From: an uncultured Bacteroidota bacterium
Lineage (GTDB): Bacteria > Bacteroidota > Bacteroidia > Bacteroidales > VadinHA17
DNA: 51,193 nt
Direction: 5' to 3'
NCBI GenBank assembly: GCA_903824785.1
Contig: CAIJYD010000017.1
Coordinates: forward strand, 1-51,193
Shown: piece after piece, positions 1 to 8,502 of the stretch
Numbering within the stretch: position 1 is the stretch's first letter
Layout of the letters: each line of letters opens with the position of its first letter
The notes under the pieces: generated by a model
What the model saw: only the letters and a program-made list of their open reading frames with translations
Databases searched by the model: none
Told to the model about the DNA's origin: nothing
Program-made: the position numbers and the translations under genes

Positions 1-107
1 ATGGAAGAATTATTACAAAATAAAACCTACTATTGTAAACCAATATCAGGACTAACTAATAAGTGTAAATTGATATCAGTATTTAATTATTAATCTGTAA
101 ACTATTT

Positions 108-2621
108 TTAGGACGAGTCATTGTGCTCTTCCGACTGATCGGCGCGGGCCCGCACAGCTATTCCGCCTTTAGTGGTGAATTTAATTGCATTTCCAATCAG
201 ATTAATCATTATCTGGCGTAGTTTATTGCCGTCAACAATAACATATTCCGGAAGATCGGGATCTGTTTCGAAAATCAGCTTCAGATTTTTGGATTGGGCC
301 TGTTCCTTAAACATCATATTAATGTCCGCAAAAAGAGAGTGTAAATCAGTATTTGATGGATTTAACACCAACCTGCCTGCCTCTATTTTAGACAGTTCCA
401 GAATATCATTAATGAGCTTAAGCAAATGGTCACCGGAGCGATGAATGGAAACAACATAATCTTTCTGTTTATCAGATAACAGTTCCCGGCTCAACAGTTG
501 AGAAAATCCGATAATGGCATTCATCGGAGTTCTGATTTCGTGCGACATATTTGCCAGGAACACACTTTTCGACTTGCTGGCCTGTTGGGAATCCCTCATA
601 GCTTGCAAAAGAGCAACTTCACTATTTTTCTGCTCTGTGATATCCCAGTTGGTGCCAATCATACGAATCGGATGGTTTGAACTGGCGCACTGAACTGCTG
701 CTAGGGCTCTGATAGAATGAATGGTTCCATCGGGCCAGACCACCCTGAATTCGGTATCAAACTCCTTTTCGCGTCGGATAGCCATCTGAATTTCCGTGTT
801 GCACCGCTCCAGATCGTCAGGATGAAGACTGGCAAGCCAGATGGGATAGATACCCGTAAAATCACTTTCATCAATTCCGTAGAGCGCAAACATCTGCTCG
901 TCCCACAGAAGAGTATTATCTACAATATCGTAGTCCCACACCCCGATTCCACTTGTACGTGTTGCCAGTTTTAACCGGGTGGATAATTTAACTAACTCTT
1001 CCTTGGCTTTCCGGCGATCGGTAATATCGCGGTAATTGAGCAAAACACCGTTAATAACAGGGTCGTTTAACAGGTTTGACGCGGTAAGTTCAATGGGTTT
1101 ATAGCTTCCATCTTTACATTCGTACCTGAATTCCAAAGTCTTTACCGAATTTTCTTCCCCCAGCAATGAATAGAAAACCTTTTGAACATATTCTAAATCT
1201 TCTGGATGGATAGTTGAAAAGCCACTTGTGCCAATACGCTCTTCGGGTAGCCAGCCGAACCATTTTTCGATATTTGCGCTCTTATATTTCATAATGCCAT
1301 CAGCACCCATAATGGCTATTACGTCCGAGATATTTGAGATCATCGAACCATACCTTGCTTCATTTTCCCGAATTGATTGTTCGATCCGGTTGCGCTCGGT
1401 TGTTTCGCGAATGGCAGTATGAACGCACGGCTTTCCATCGTAAATAATAAAGGTTCCCTGTACCTCCGCATCTATTATCGTTCCATCGAGTTTGAAGTAC
1501 TTCACCTCCATCAGCGGTGCATCAATGTTATTATCAATTGCACTTTGAATCCTCTTCTTCAACCTTTGATGATAATCGGGATGAAGCCGGTTAAGAATAG
1601 GGGTTCCTGTAAGCTCTTTCTCCGACGTTGCCCCAAACATTTTAACAGCTGCCGGATTTGCATAAATTATTTTCATTTCGCAGTGAACGACGATCGCATA
1701 AGGAGTCCAGTCGACTAGTGCGCGGTAACGTTCCTCGCTTTGCTTCAGAGATTCTTCTGCCTGCTTACGTTCAGTAATATCTTGTATTTGAGCAATATAT
1801 GAAGTTGGAACGGGGTCGTTTTTCTCAAAAATCGCTGTCGAATTCCATAGGACCGTTCTGATTGACTTGTCACGGTGCATTATTTTTAATTCCACCATTT
1901 CAGGAAGTTTCCCGTGAACCGGTTGGCGAATCATAGCAAGGAATGCAGAAAAAAGTGCAAGCGGGAATATAATTTTAATAGGAAAGCCTAATACTTCATT
2001 TTCCGTAAGGCCGGTTAATAATTCGGAGGCATGATTAAATCGTGTTATCTTTAAATCGAGGGAATAAATTATAATTGGTGTATTGGAAAAGCTGATCAGG
2101 TTTTCAAGATAGTCATTCGTTTCATGTAGAGCAACCTTTATCATTAACAGATTTTCATTGGCTTCCGTCAGCTCCCTTTCATGGTTTGCCCTCTCGTTTT
2201 GTATTGCAAGTTCTGTAGAGATAATGATTAATTCATCTGCGCGTTTTTGTTTCTCCGTGTTTTGATAAATGAGTTCTAAGTTGGCAATTGCTAGTTCATC
2301 AGCACTTTTTTGTTTCTCTTCATTTTGATAAATAAGTTCTAAGTTGACAATTGCCAATTCATCTGCACGTTTTTGTTTCTCTTCATTTTGATAAATAAGT
2401 TGTAAGTTGGCAATTGCCAATTCATCTGCAAGCTTCTTTTTCTCTATAAGTTCGTTAATAAGTTCCTGATTCTGTATTTCCAATTCAATATGATGAACTT
2501 CAAGTTCGTGAATCAGTTTCAGTATATCGGGTTCGGAAAGGATTGGAGATCTCTCTGCCAGCTTGTTTTTCAGTTGTTTTTCAGCCTTTTGGCGCAGGGT
2601 TGTTGTTTGAGATGCTTTCAT
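108..2621 (-). CDS. Multi-PAS sensor histidine kinase, C-terminally truncated
   Basis: Cytoplasmic-looking sensor kinase of 837 residues with no membrane segment. In order: an N-terminal coiled coil with 21-residue repeats (about 65-148), four PAS domains (about 172-288, 296-412, 422-540, 548-665), each ending in a D-I-T-like PAC signature, then a HisKA dimerisation domain with the phospho-acceptor H694 in SHEIRTP. The ATPase domain starts normally (N-box asparagines near 807-811, NLIGNAIKF) but the frame stops at residue 837. The D-x-G-x-G, F and G-rich boxes that close the ATP site, normally within the next 80-100 residues, are missing. As read it should not autophosphorylate. Either it is a pseudogene, or the last 107 bases of the window replaced its 3' end. 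The input signal is unknown. The start ATG precedes a normal coiled-coil N-terminus. Confidence 0.9.
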   Translation of the reverse strand: MKASQTTTLRQKAEKQLKNKLAERSPILSEPDILKLIHELEVHHIELEIQNQELINELIEKKKLADELAIANLQLIYQNEEKQKRADELAIVNLELIYQNEEKQKSADELAIANLELIYQNTEKQKRADELIIISTELAIQNERANHERELTEANENLLMIKVALHETNDYLENLISFSNTPIIIYSLDLKITRFNHASELLTGLTENEVLGFPIKIIFPLALFSAFLAMIRQPVHGKLPEMVELKIMHRDKSIRTVLWNSTAIFEKNDPVPTSYIAQIQDITERKQAEESLKQSEERYRALVDWTPYAIVVHCEMKIIYANPAAVKMFGATSEKELTGTPILNRLHPDYHQRLKKRIQSAIDNNIDAPLMEVKYFKLDGTIIDAEVQGTFIIYDGKPCVHTAIRETTERNRIEQSIRENEARYGSMISNISDVIAIMGADGIMKYKSANIEKWFGWLPEERIGTSGFSTIHPEDLEYVQKVFYSLLGEENSVKTLEFRYECKDGSYKPIELTASNLLNDPVINGVLLNYRDITDRRKAKEELVKLSTRLKLATRTSGIGVWDYDIVDNTLLWDEQMFALYGIDESDFTGIYPIWLASLHPDDLERCNTEIQMAIRREKEFDTEFRVVWPDGTIHSIRALAAVQCASSNHPIRMIGTNWDITEQKNSEVALLQAMRDSQQASKSKSVFLANMSHEIRTPMNAIIGFSQLLSRELLSDKQKDYVVSIHRSGDHLLKLINDILELSKIEAGRLVLNPSNTDLHSLFADINMMFKEQAQSKNLKLIFETDPDLPEYVIVDGNKLRQIMINLIGNAIKFTTKGGIAVRARADQSEEHNDSS
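2177..2429 (-). repeat. Four tandem 63-bp repeats encoding coiled coil
   Basis: Four consecutive 21-residue units, each beginning ADEL and carrying a Y/I-QN-E core (for example ADELAIANLELIYQN), lie in the kinase N-terminus at residues about 65-148. The first three are nearly identical at DNA level and the fourth is diverged. The unit is a multiple of seven, so the heptad register is kept whatever the copy number. Similar repeats occur in other bacterial PAS kinases. Confidence 0.85.
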
Positions 2622-3014
2622 GATGGTATTTATTACAAAATTCGAAATCCAGGGGAATGTTCTTGCAAGAGAAAATTATCGATAGTGGATTTCGGGGAAA
2701 AGGATTTCTACAATACGAGTAAATGTATTTTATTAGTTTCATTAAACCTAATTTACCCCCCTCATAAGTAACTATAAATCAGCAAGATGCAATATATTGA
2801 AATATATTTTCCACCATGCCTGCTCAATTGACCTCTGTTTTTGCCGGATGAAACGAAATATATTGAAAATGAGGAGGATATTATTGATAAGAAGGAGTTA
2901 AGGATTCAGGGAGCATTCATTAGCACAGGAAAGAAACCAGGTTAGGTTGCAGAAGGCCAACAGGAAAGATAAGTAGCAGCAAGTCAGATTATTATGAATA
3001 ACTTTTCTCAATTA
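2622..3014. other. Intergenic region between kinase and tRNA
   Basis: About 390 bases, AT-rich, with stops in all frames and no convincing coding potential. It should contain the leftward kinase promoter. I saw only a weak TAnnTTTA-like match on the minus strand near 2720-2730. Nothing else recognised. Confidence 0.5.
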
Positions 3015-3046
3015 GTTGTAAAACCGGTCTTTTGGTTATATTTTTG
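3015..3046 (+). promoter_or_regulatory. Bacteroidota-type promoter of tRNA-Arg
   Basis: The -7 box TATTTTTG (3039-3046) matches TAnnTTTG exactly. A -33 element GTTG (3015-3018, consensus TTTG) lies 20 nt upstream. The predicted start is a few bases after 3050, just before the mature tRNA 5' end at 3058. Confidence 0.7.
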
Positions 3047-3057
3047 CGCTATAATCC

Positions 3058-3130
3058 GGTCCCGTAGTTCAATGGATAGAATGACAGATTCCGGTTCTGT
3101 TGGTTGGGCGTTCGAGTCGCCCCGGGATCA
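3058..3130 (+). tRNA. tRNA-Arg (anticodon CCG)
   Basis: A 73-nt cloverleaf folds by eye. The acceptor stem is 3058-3064 with 3123-3129 (one G-U pair), the D stem GTTC/GAAT, the anticodon stem ACAGA/TCTGT around loop TTCCGGT with anticodon CCG at 3091-3093, and the T stem GGGCG/CGCCC around loop TTCGAGT. The discriminator is A3130. CCA is not encoded. It decodes CGG arginine codons. No duplicated 3' end of this tRNA, which would mark an integrated element, was noticed elsewhere in the window. Confidence 0.95.
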
Positions 3131-3241
3131 CACAAAATACTCCTTATGTACTTGATATATAGGGGGTTTTTGTTTCGGGTTTTATCGGGAGATAACCGAA
3201 AGTATTTTGAAAAGATCTATTCTGTCAGATTACTTTTATGT

Positions 3242-5236
3242 TTAAGAGATCCTTCTCATTCTCTCTATCAATTCAGTGCCGAGGGCAGATTTTTGTTTAA
3301 TATGTTCCTCAATTGCAGTCACAACGCTGTTCGACTCAAATTCGCCTCTTACATGTTCAAAGTCTAGCTTTTTCACCTCATCCCCTCCATCAATCCCGAA
3401 ACCGGTCATCGATGAAAGTGTGAATTCTTTTCTTGCATCCTCATAGAGAAGATGATCCAGCTCAACAACACTCTTTTTCCATCTCTCAACAATACCGATT
3501 ATATCTGATGATGTCAGTTCTTTAACCGGTTTCCCGGCCTCTTCTTCAATCTTTTCACAAGCCCAGATCCATTCCCAATCGTAATATGATTTGTGCATAT
3601 CAATAAAGTATTCTGAAAGCTGTAATACCGATCCTATCTTTCCCGATTCAATTACATCAAGAAGCAGATCAACTTCGCTCTTTGGAGCTATTAACCCGGC
3701 AAGATCAATCCATTCCCCTTTTCCCTGATGCAATTCCGGAGTGAGCCTTTTTCTGAGATCTTCATTTGTCGTGAATTCACTGTTCTCTAATCTTTTAATA
3801 AGAGAATTGCCAAGAAATTTATTTATACCTGTCTGATAAAGTTCAATACCCCGTTCTGCTGAAGCTCTTTGTATCAGCATATTATTATAACGATAAGTTG
3901 ATTCTGAAGGCGATTCAGCAATAAGCTTTTTTAGGATCTCCCTTCCTGCAAACATCTTTCTTATGGTGTAAGGACTAAGCAGGTTAAAATTAATCTGGTC
4001 GATTTTTAGCGCATCTTTTCTTTTATCGCGTAGAGGCCATTTTTGAGCATCCCTTATAGTGCCAACACTTCTCAGGTTAACTCCCGGAACAAGGATGCTC
4101 TCATCGTTACTTTCGATCAGATATGAAAAGGGAAGTGAAGAGGTATCAGGATTTTTATAATGACGACCCAGGATAAGGGTGAAAGGGCCAATTCGGGCAG
4201 GCCATAAAAGATATGAATCGCTTGTTGTTTTAGATCCGCGTTCCATAATTCCCTGATGAATGGGGCCAAGTTTGTACATATGATTACTCTGGTTCGACCC
4301 GCTGCCTGCATTCATGAATGAAAAAATACCGGCAATAAGCAGAGTCGATTTATGATGGGTCACTGTGAACGGACCTGCGAATATTGAGCAGGCTTCGCCA
4401 TGATATCCTCCGCAATTGGCAAAAAACAGGGAGTTTTCTGCTGAATAATGTTTTGCAAGTACACACCCCTGTCCGATAAAACAGTTTTCTATTAAAGTCG
4501 ATTCGGTAATTGTTGATCCGGAACAGACAATAAAATGTTCGATTATCACTCCGGGACCCACAAAAACGGGATCTTCCTTACAACTGTTAACCGAACCCTC
4601 ATTAATTTTAACCGCCCCTTCAACATAACTGAATGGTCCGAATTTAACATTTCGGATGTTATTACAGTTGAATAATCTTGAGTTATATCCGATGGTCCCC
4701 ATAGTTGAAGAATGAGAAATGGCATATTCATCAACCAGATTCTCTATGATATTAATAGCCTCGCTTTTATGTCTGTAAAGGGCAATTATATAAGCTTCAT
4801 GCGCAGAGAGCCGGTCCCAGATTTTTACTGCCCTCCCACCTGTTTCATTAAGGACAGAAACAGAAATTCCATTCCCAAATGAGGAGACCCCTTCTGTATG
4901 TATCTTCCCGCAGTTTTTGATAACAACCTTATCTTCAATATTATAATTTGCAATATAGTCACCAATATTGTTGATTATAACATCCGATCCTATTGTGCAG
5001 TTATGAATCCTGGCATTCAGGATTCCTCCGGGGATAGCAACCCCCGATTCATCAATAAACGGTTCAGTAAAAACGCCAAGCTTTATATCTCCTGAAAAGA
5101 TGACATTAATACAGCTTGCCGGATTAAATCCCTCAAGCACTTCAACCCTGTTCCACTCATTACAGCTGCAACCATTCGACATGAGTGAGGCTATCTCATG
5201 AGTAGTCAGATTCCGGTAATTTTCTATAGTATTCAT
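3242..5236 (-). CDS. DUF4954 family left-handed beta-helix protein
   Basis: A 664-residue protein that I recognise as the Bacteroidota DUF4954 family (length about 650-670). The first half (about 40-390) has short imperfect hexad-like strands rich in I/V and G/N, typical of left-handed beta-helix acyl/nucleotidyl-transferase-like folds. An example is the stretch around VFVGPGVIIEHF, followed by STLIENCFIGQG. The C-terminal third (about 410-660) is mainly helical. No signal peptide. The substrate is unknown; helix proteins of this kind often resemble sugar-phosphate uridylyl- or acetyltransferases. It lies 74 bp downstream of glmS on the same strand, so a link with UDP-amino-sugar metabolism is plausible but only inferred. 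Confidence 0.8.
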   Translation of the reverse strand: MNTIENYRNLTTHEIASLMSNGCSCNEWNRVEVLEGFNPASCINVIFSGDIKLGVFTEPFIDESGVAIPGGILNARIHNCTIGSDVIINNIGDYIANYNIEDKVVIKNCGKIHTEGVSSFGNGISVSVLNETGGRAVKIWDRLSAHEAYIIALYRHKSEAINIIENLVDEYAISHSSTMGTIGYNSRLFNCNNIRNVKFGPFSYVEGAVKINEGSVNSCKEDPVFVGPGVIIEHFIVCSGSTITESTLIENCFIGQGCVLAKHYSAENSLFFANCGGYHGEACSIFAGPFTVTHHKSTLLIAGIFSFMNAGSGSNQSNHMYKLGPIHQGIMERGSKTTSDSYLLWPARIGPFTLILGRHYKNPDTSSLPFSYLIESNDESILVPGVNLRSVGTIRDAQKWPLRDKRKDALKIDQINFNLLSPYTIRKMFAGREILKKLIAESPSESTYRYNNMLIQRASAERGIELYQTGINKFLGNSLIKRLENSEFTTNEDLRKRLTPELHQGKGEWIDLAGLIAPKSEVDLLLDVIESGKIGSVLQLSEYFIDMHKSYYDWEWIWACEKIEEEAGKPVKELTSSDIIGIVERWKKSVVELDHLLYEDARKEFTLSSMTGFGIDGGDEVKKLDFEHVRGEFESNSVVTAIEEHIKQKSALGTELIERMRRIS

Positions 5237-5310
5237 CTATTTACCTGGATTTTACCCTCTTTCTAATTTCCCCGGCAGGGAAGGAAGGGAGCCTGGATTA
5301 ACAAAGAATT

Positions 5311-7146
5311 TTATTCCACCGTTACAGATTTCGCCAGATTTCTGGGCTGGTCAACATTACATCCTCTTAAAACAGCAATATGATATGAAAGCAACTGAAG
5401 AGGGATTACTGCCAGAAGTCCTGAAAATGCCGGAAGTGTATCTGGTACTTCAAGCACATAGTCGGCCATCTTTCTTATTATCTCATCACCTTCTGTTACA
5501 ATTGCAATAACCTTCCCTTTTCTGGCCTTAATCTCCTGTATATTACTGATTATCTTTTCATATGTGTCATCTTTGGTAGCAACAACCACAACAGGCATAT
5601 TCTCATCGATAAGTGCAATCGGGCCATGTTTCATTTCTGCTGCCGGATAACCTTCAGCATGAATATAAGATATCTCCTTAAGCTTTAAAGCTCCCTCAAG
5701 TGCCACAGGGAAAAGATATCCCCTTCCAAGGTAGAGGGCATTATGGGTATTCTGAAAAACTTTAGCAATCTCAAGAGCCTGAGTGTTAACTTCAAGTGCT
5801 TTTTCTATTTTTCCCGGAATTGAGACAAGTTCAGTTATCAGATCCTTATATGCAGCATCGGAAATTATGCCTTTGTTATGTCCTATTTCAAATGCCATCA
5901 TCGCCAAAACAGTAACCTGGGTTGTAAAAGCTTTTGTGGAAGCAACACCAATCTCCGGTCCCGCATGTGTATAAACTCCGGCATCGGTTCCGCGCGGAAT
6001 ACTGCTGCCAACAACATTGCATATGCCAATCACTTTGGCACCCTTATTCCGTGCCAGTTTTATAGCCGCAAGAGTGTCGGCAGTCTCTCCGCTCTGGCTT
6101 ATTGCGATTACAATATCACCCTTGTTTATTATTGGATTTCTGTACCTGAATTCTGAAGCATATTCCACCTCAACAGGAATCCTTGTATATTCTTCAAAAA
6201 TATATTCTCCCAACAGGCCGGCATGCCACGATGTTCCGCATGCAATAATTATGATCCGCTCTGCTTCCGCCATTGTTTCAAGAACATCATGAAGCCCACC
6301 AAGCATAATGCCAGAGTGGTCAGGAAGAACTCTTCCCCTGAAAGTGTCATGAATAGCCCGTGGTTGTTCAAATATTTCCTTAAGCATGAAGTGATCAAAT
6401 CCTTCCTTGTCGATCTCTCCTATTTTCAGATCGATCTCTTTTATCTCTGGTTTTATTTTTTCATTTCGGATCGATTTCAGAATAAGCTCATCTTTCTTAA
6501 TGATGGCTATATCATCATCATTAAGGTAAATTACCCGCTGCGTATATTCTACGATTGGTGTAGCGTCGGATGCAATAAAGTTTTCTCCATCCCCGACTCC
6601 GATAACAAGAGGACTTCCTTTCCTGGCTGCAAATAGTTTATCGGATTCCTTTGTGCAGATTATTACCAGCCCATAGGCCCCTTCCACTCTGTTAAGTGCC
6701 ATTGTAATTGCCTGTTCTGCTGTCATATCGCCCTCCAGATAAAGATGCTCAATAAGGTTTGCAAGAACTTCTGTATCGGTCTGACTTGAAAAAAGAATAC
6801 CTCTGCTTTCAAGGTGTTTTTTTAAGAGGGAATAATTCTCAATGATGCCATTATGGACAACAATGAAATTCCCCTTATAAGATACCTGAGGATGAGCATT
6901 CAATTCGTTAGGTTCTCCGTGAGTGGCCCATCTAGTATGGCCCATGCCAGTGGTACCGTTAAAACTCGATTTATTTACAATCTCTTCGAGATCCTGCACC
7001 CTTCCGGCACACTTAAAGACCTTTGTCTCTCCATTAACCAGTGCCACCCCGGCGGAATCATATCCTCTGTATTCAAGACGCTTAAGACCATTAATAATAA
7101 TCTCGCGGGCAGGTTTTGATCCAATATAACCAACTATTCCACACAT
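5311..7146 (-). CDS. glmS: Glutamine--fructose-6-phosphate aminotransferase (isomerising)
   Basis: Makes glucosamine-6-phosphate from fructose-6-phosphate and glutamine, the first step to UDP-GlcNAc for peptidoglycan and lipid A. The 611 residues match the usual family length. The N-terminal glutaminase begins MCGIVGYIG, with C2 the catalytic nucleophile after Met removal and the HTRWATHG motif following. The C-terminal half holds two SIS isomerase domains (CGTSWHAG and SQSGETADT motifs) and ends in the conserved RNLAKSVTVE. The start is certain because Cys2 must be exposed. No glmS ribozyme was recognised upstream; that control is known mainly from Firmicutes. Its catabolic counterpart, a NagB-like enzyme, is at 23670-24410. 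Confidence 0.98.
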   Translation of the reverse strand: MCGIVGYIGSKPAREIIINGLKRLEYRGYDSAGVALVNGETKVFKCAGRVQDLEEIVNKSSFNGTTGMGHTRWATHGEPNELNAHPQVSYKGNFIVVHNGIIENYSLLKKHLESRGILFSSQTDTEVLANLIEHLYLEGDMTAEQAITMALNRVEGAYGLVIICTKESDKLFAARKGSPLVIGVGDGENFIASDATPIVEYTQRVIYLNDDDIAIIKKDELILKSIRNEKIKPEIKEIDLKIGEIDKEGFDHFMLKEIFEQPRAIHDTFRGRVLPDHSGIMLGGLHDVLETMAEAERIIIIACGTSWHAGLLGEYIFEEYTRIPVEVEYASEFRYRNPIINKGDIVIAISQSGETADTLAAIKLARNKGAKVIGICNVVGSSIPRGTDAGVYTHAGPEIGVASTKAFTTQVTVLAMMAFEIGHNKGIISDAAYKDLITELVSIPGKIEKALEVNTQALEIAKVFQNTHNALYLGRGYLFPVALEGALKLKEISYIHAEGYPAAEMKHGPIALIDENMPVVVVATKDDTYEKIISNIQEIKARKGKVIAIVTEGDEIIRKMADYVLEVPDTLPAFSGLLAVIPLQLLSYHIAVLRGCNVDQPRNLAKSVTVE

Positions 7147-7595
7147 AATAAAAAAGATTAAAAACTAATGAGCCGAAATTAACGATTTTGATTCACAAAA
7201 TCCAGAACCTGATATATATAAGTTGGAATATAGCAGGAGTCGGACTGCTATTGGGCTGAAATATCACATAAAACATTTCGGATAAGGTGAGGCGGAACTA
7301 TGATTGAAACTGCAAACGCCATTTCCCGTTAACTCACCAGATGTTACCGTTCATCATCAAATACCGCCCGTTAAATAATTTTTTTTGTGGATTTGGAATA
7401 TTTTATTAACTTAACAATAATATTTTTACCGACGTGGTGCTAATATCTTTTTGAATAACATCCGGGGATTTTAAGATGAATTTATTAATGAATGGTACAG
7501 CTATGAACCGAGCATGTTTTTTTAGTAACACAAACTTGCATGAACAAAATCAACATGCGAGCTCCATCCGACCTATTAAAAATAATTTTGTACTG
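7147..7595. other. Divergent intergenic region glmS / FISUMP gene
   Basis: About 450 bases between the glmS start and the chosen FISUMP start. The rightward reading frame is open from 7476, but those first 40 codons look like untranslated leader: low-complexity and no signal sequence until the ATG at 7596. AT-rich with a T-run near 7381. No confident promoter match. Confidence 0.45.
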
Positions 7596-8258
7596 ATGAA
7601 AAGAGTAACATTAATTGCTTCGGCTATCTATTGCTTCCTACTGACCGGTCTCCAGGCGCAGACTGTTACAGATGTTGAAGGAAATGTTTACAAAACAGTA
7701 AAAATTGCTGCTCAGGTCTGGATGAACGAGAATCTTAAAACCACCAGATACAATGATGGTACAGCAATTCCTGAAGTAACAGAGAATAGAGTATGGTCAG
7801 CATTAACAGCCGGTGGTTTCTGCAATTACGAAAACACTCCGGCCAATTCAACCAGATATGGAAAACTTTATAACTATTACACTGTGAATACCGGCAAGCT
7901 TTGTCCCGCAGGGTGGCATGTGCCTTCAGATGTGGAGTGGGCAGCCCTGGCTGTTTATCTTGGAGGGCTGGGTGTTGCCGGCAGTAAACTGAAAGAAACA
8001 GGCACAACACATTGGCTGTCCTTAACGACAAATACGGAGGCAACCAATGAAACTGGTTTCACAGCCCTCCCGGGTGGCTACCGCGACGGTGAAGGTGTGT
8101 ACTATAGCGTTGGGTACGACGGTAAATGGTGGAGCTCTACGGAGACCTCAATGACCAATGCCACTCTCAGGCTCATGTCATCCAATTCCACCTCTTTAGG
8201 CAGTGGCACCCGGCATAAACGAACTGCTCTGTCTGTTCGCTGTCTTCTTACTCTTTAA
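7596..8258 (+). CDS. Secreted FISUMP-domain protein
   Basis: A 220-residue exported protein. The start at 7596 gives a clear signal peptide (MKRVTLIASAIYCFLLTGLQA, cleavage near residues 21-22), so I prefer it to the in-frame ATG 120 bp upstream. The rest is one FISUMP domain (Fibrobacter succinogenes major paralogous domain, related to DUF1566). It opens TDVEGNVYKTVKI, then QVWMNENLKTTRYNDG, CPAGWHVPSD-EW, GFTALPGGYRD, WWSSTE, and ends SVRCL. These domains are surface or adhesion modules of unknown ligand. Unlike the two paralogues near the right end, it lacks the extra N-terminal SYQAVIRNASN-type domain. Monocistronic by context. Confidence 0.85.
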   Translation: MKRVTLIASAIYCFLLTGLQAQTVTDVEGNVYKTVKIAAQVWMNENLKTTRYNDGTAIPEVTENRVWSALTAGGFCNYENTPANSTRYGKLYNYYTVNTGKLCPAGWHVPSDVEWAALAVYLGGLGVAGSKLKETGTTHWLSLTTNTEATNETGFTALPGGYRDGEGVYYSVGYDGKWWSSTETSMTNATLRLMSSNSTSLGSGTRHKRTALSVRCLLTL

Positions 8259-8432
8259 ATTATTTTGCTGTTTTCCTTGTGCCTTGAAGAAATTAAAATT
8301 ATTCAAAAGCATTAAAACTGATTGTTGTGATGCTTATCTGAATATCCTGGTCTGTGCAAAAGGCTTAAAGATAGCTTATTGCAGATATACCTGGTTGACC
8401 AATATGTCGTGAAACTTATCTGAAATCGAAAG

Positions 8433-8465
8433 TTTGTATTATTAAAACAAAAAACCTTATATTTG
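8433..8465 (+). promoter_or_regulatory. Promoter of the DUF4143 ATPase gene
   Basis: TTTG at 8433-8436 and TATATTTG at 8458-8465, spaced 21 nt: a full match to the Bacteroidota sigma-ABfr consensus. The start site would fall near 8471, leaving a leader of about 30 nt before the ATG at 8503. A direct repeat overlaps the -7 box. Confidence 0.75.
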
Positions 8466-8500
8466 TAATACATATTAGTTTGTTATTGTAATACATACTA
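8463..8500 (+). repeat. 15-bp direct repeat, operator candidate
   Basis: TTGTAATACATATTA (8463-8477) and TTGTAATACATACTA (8486-8500) match at 14 of 15 bases with starts 23 bp apart, about two helical turns. The first copy overlaps the last three bases of the -7 box and the second ends 2 bp before the start codon. The placement suits a repressor site; no cognate regulator is visible. Confidence 0.6.
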
Positions 8501-8502
8501 TA

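Noticed and set aside
3058-3241. tRNA-associated integration site
   Set aside because: No second copy of the tRNA 3' end and no integrase gene near the tRNA were noticed.
7147-7300. glmS ribozyme or riboswitch upstream of glmS
   Set aside because: No recognisable ribozyme core could be seen, and that control is not known from this phylum.
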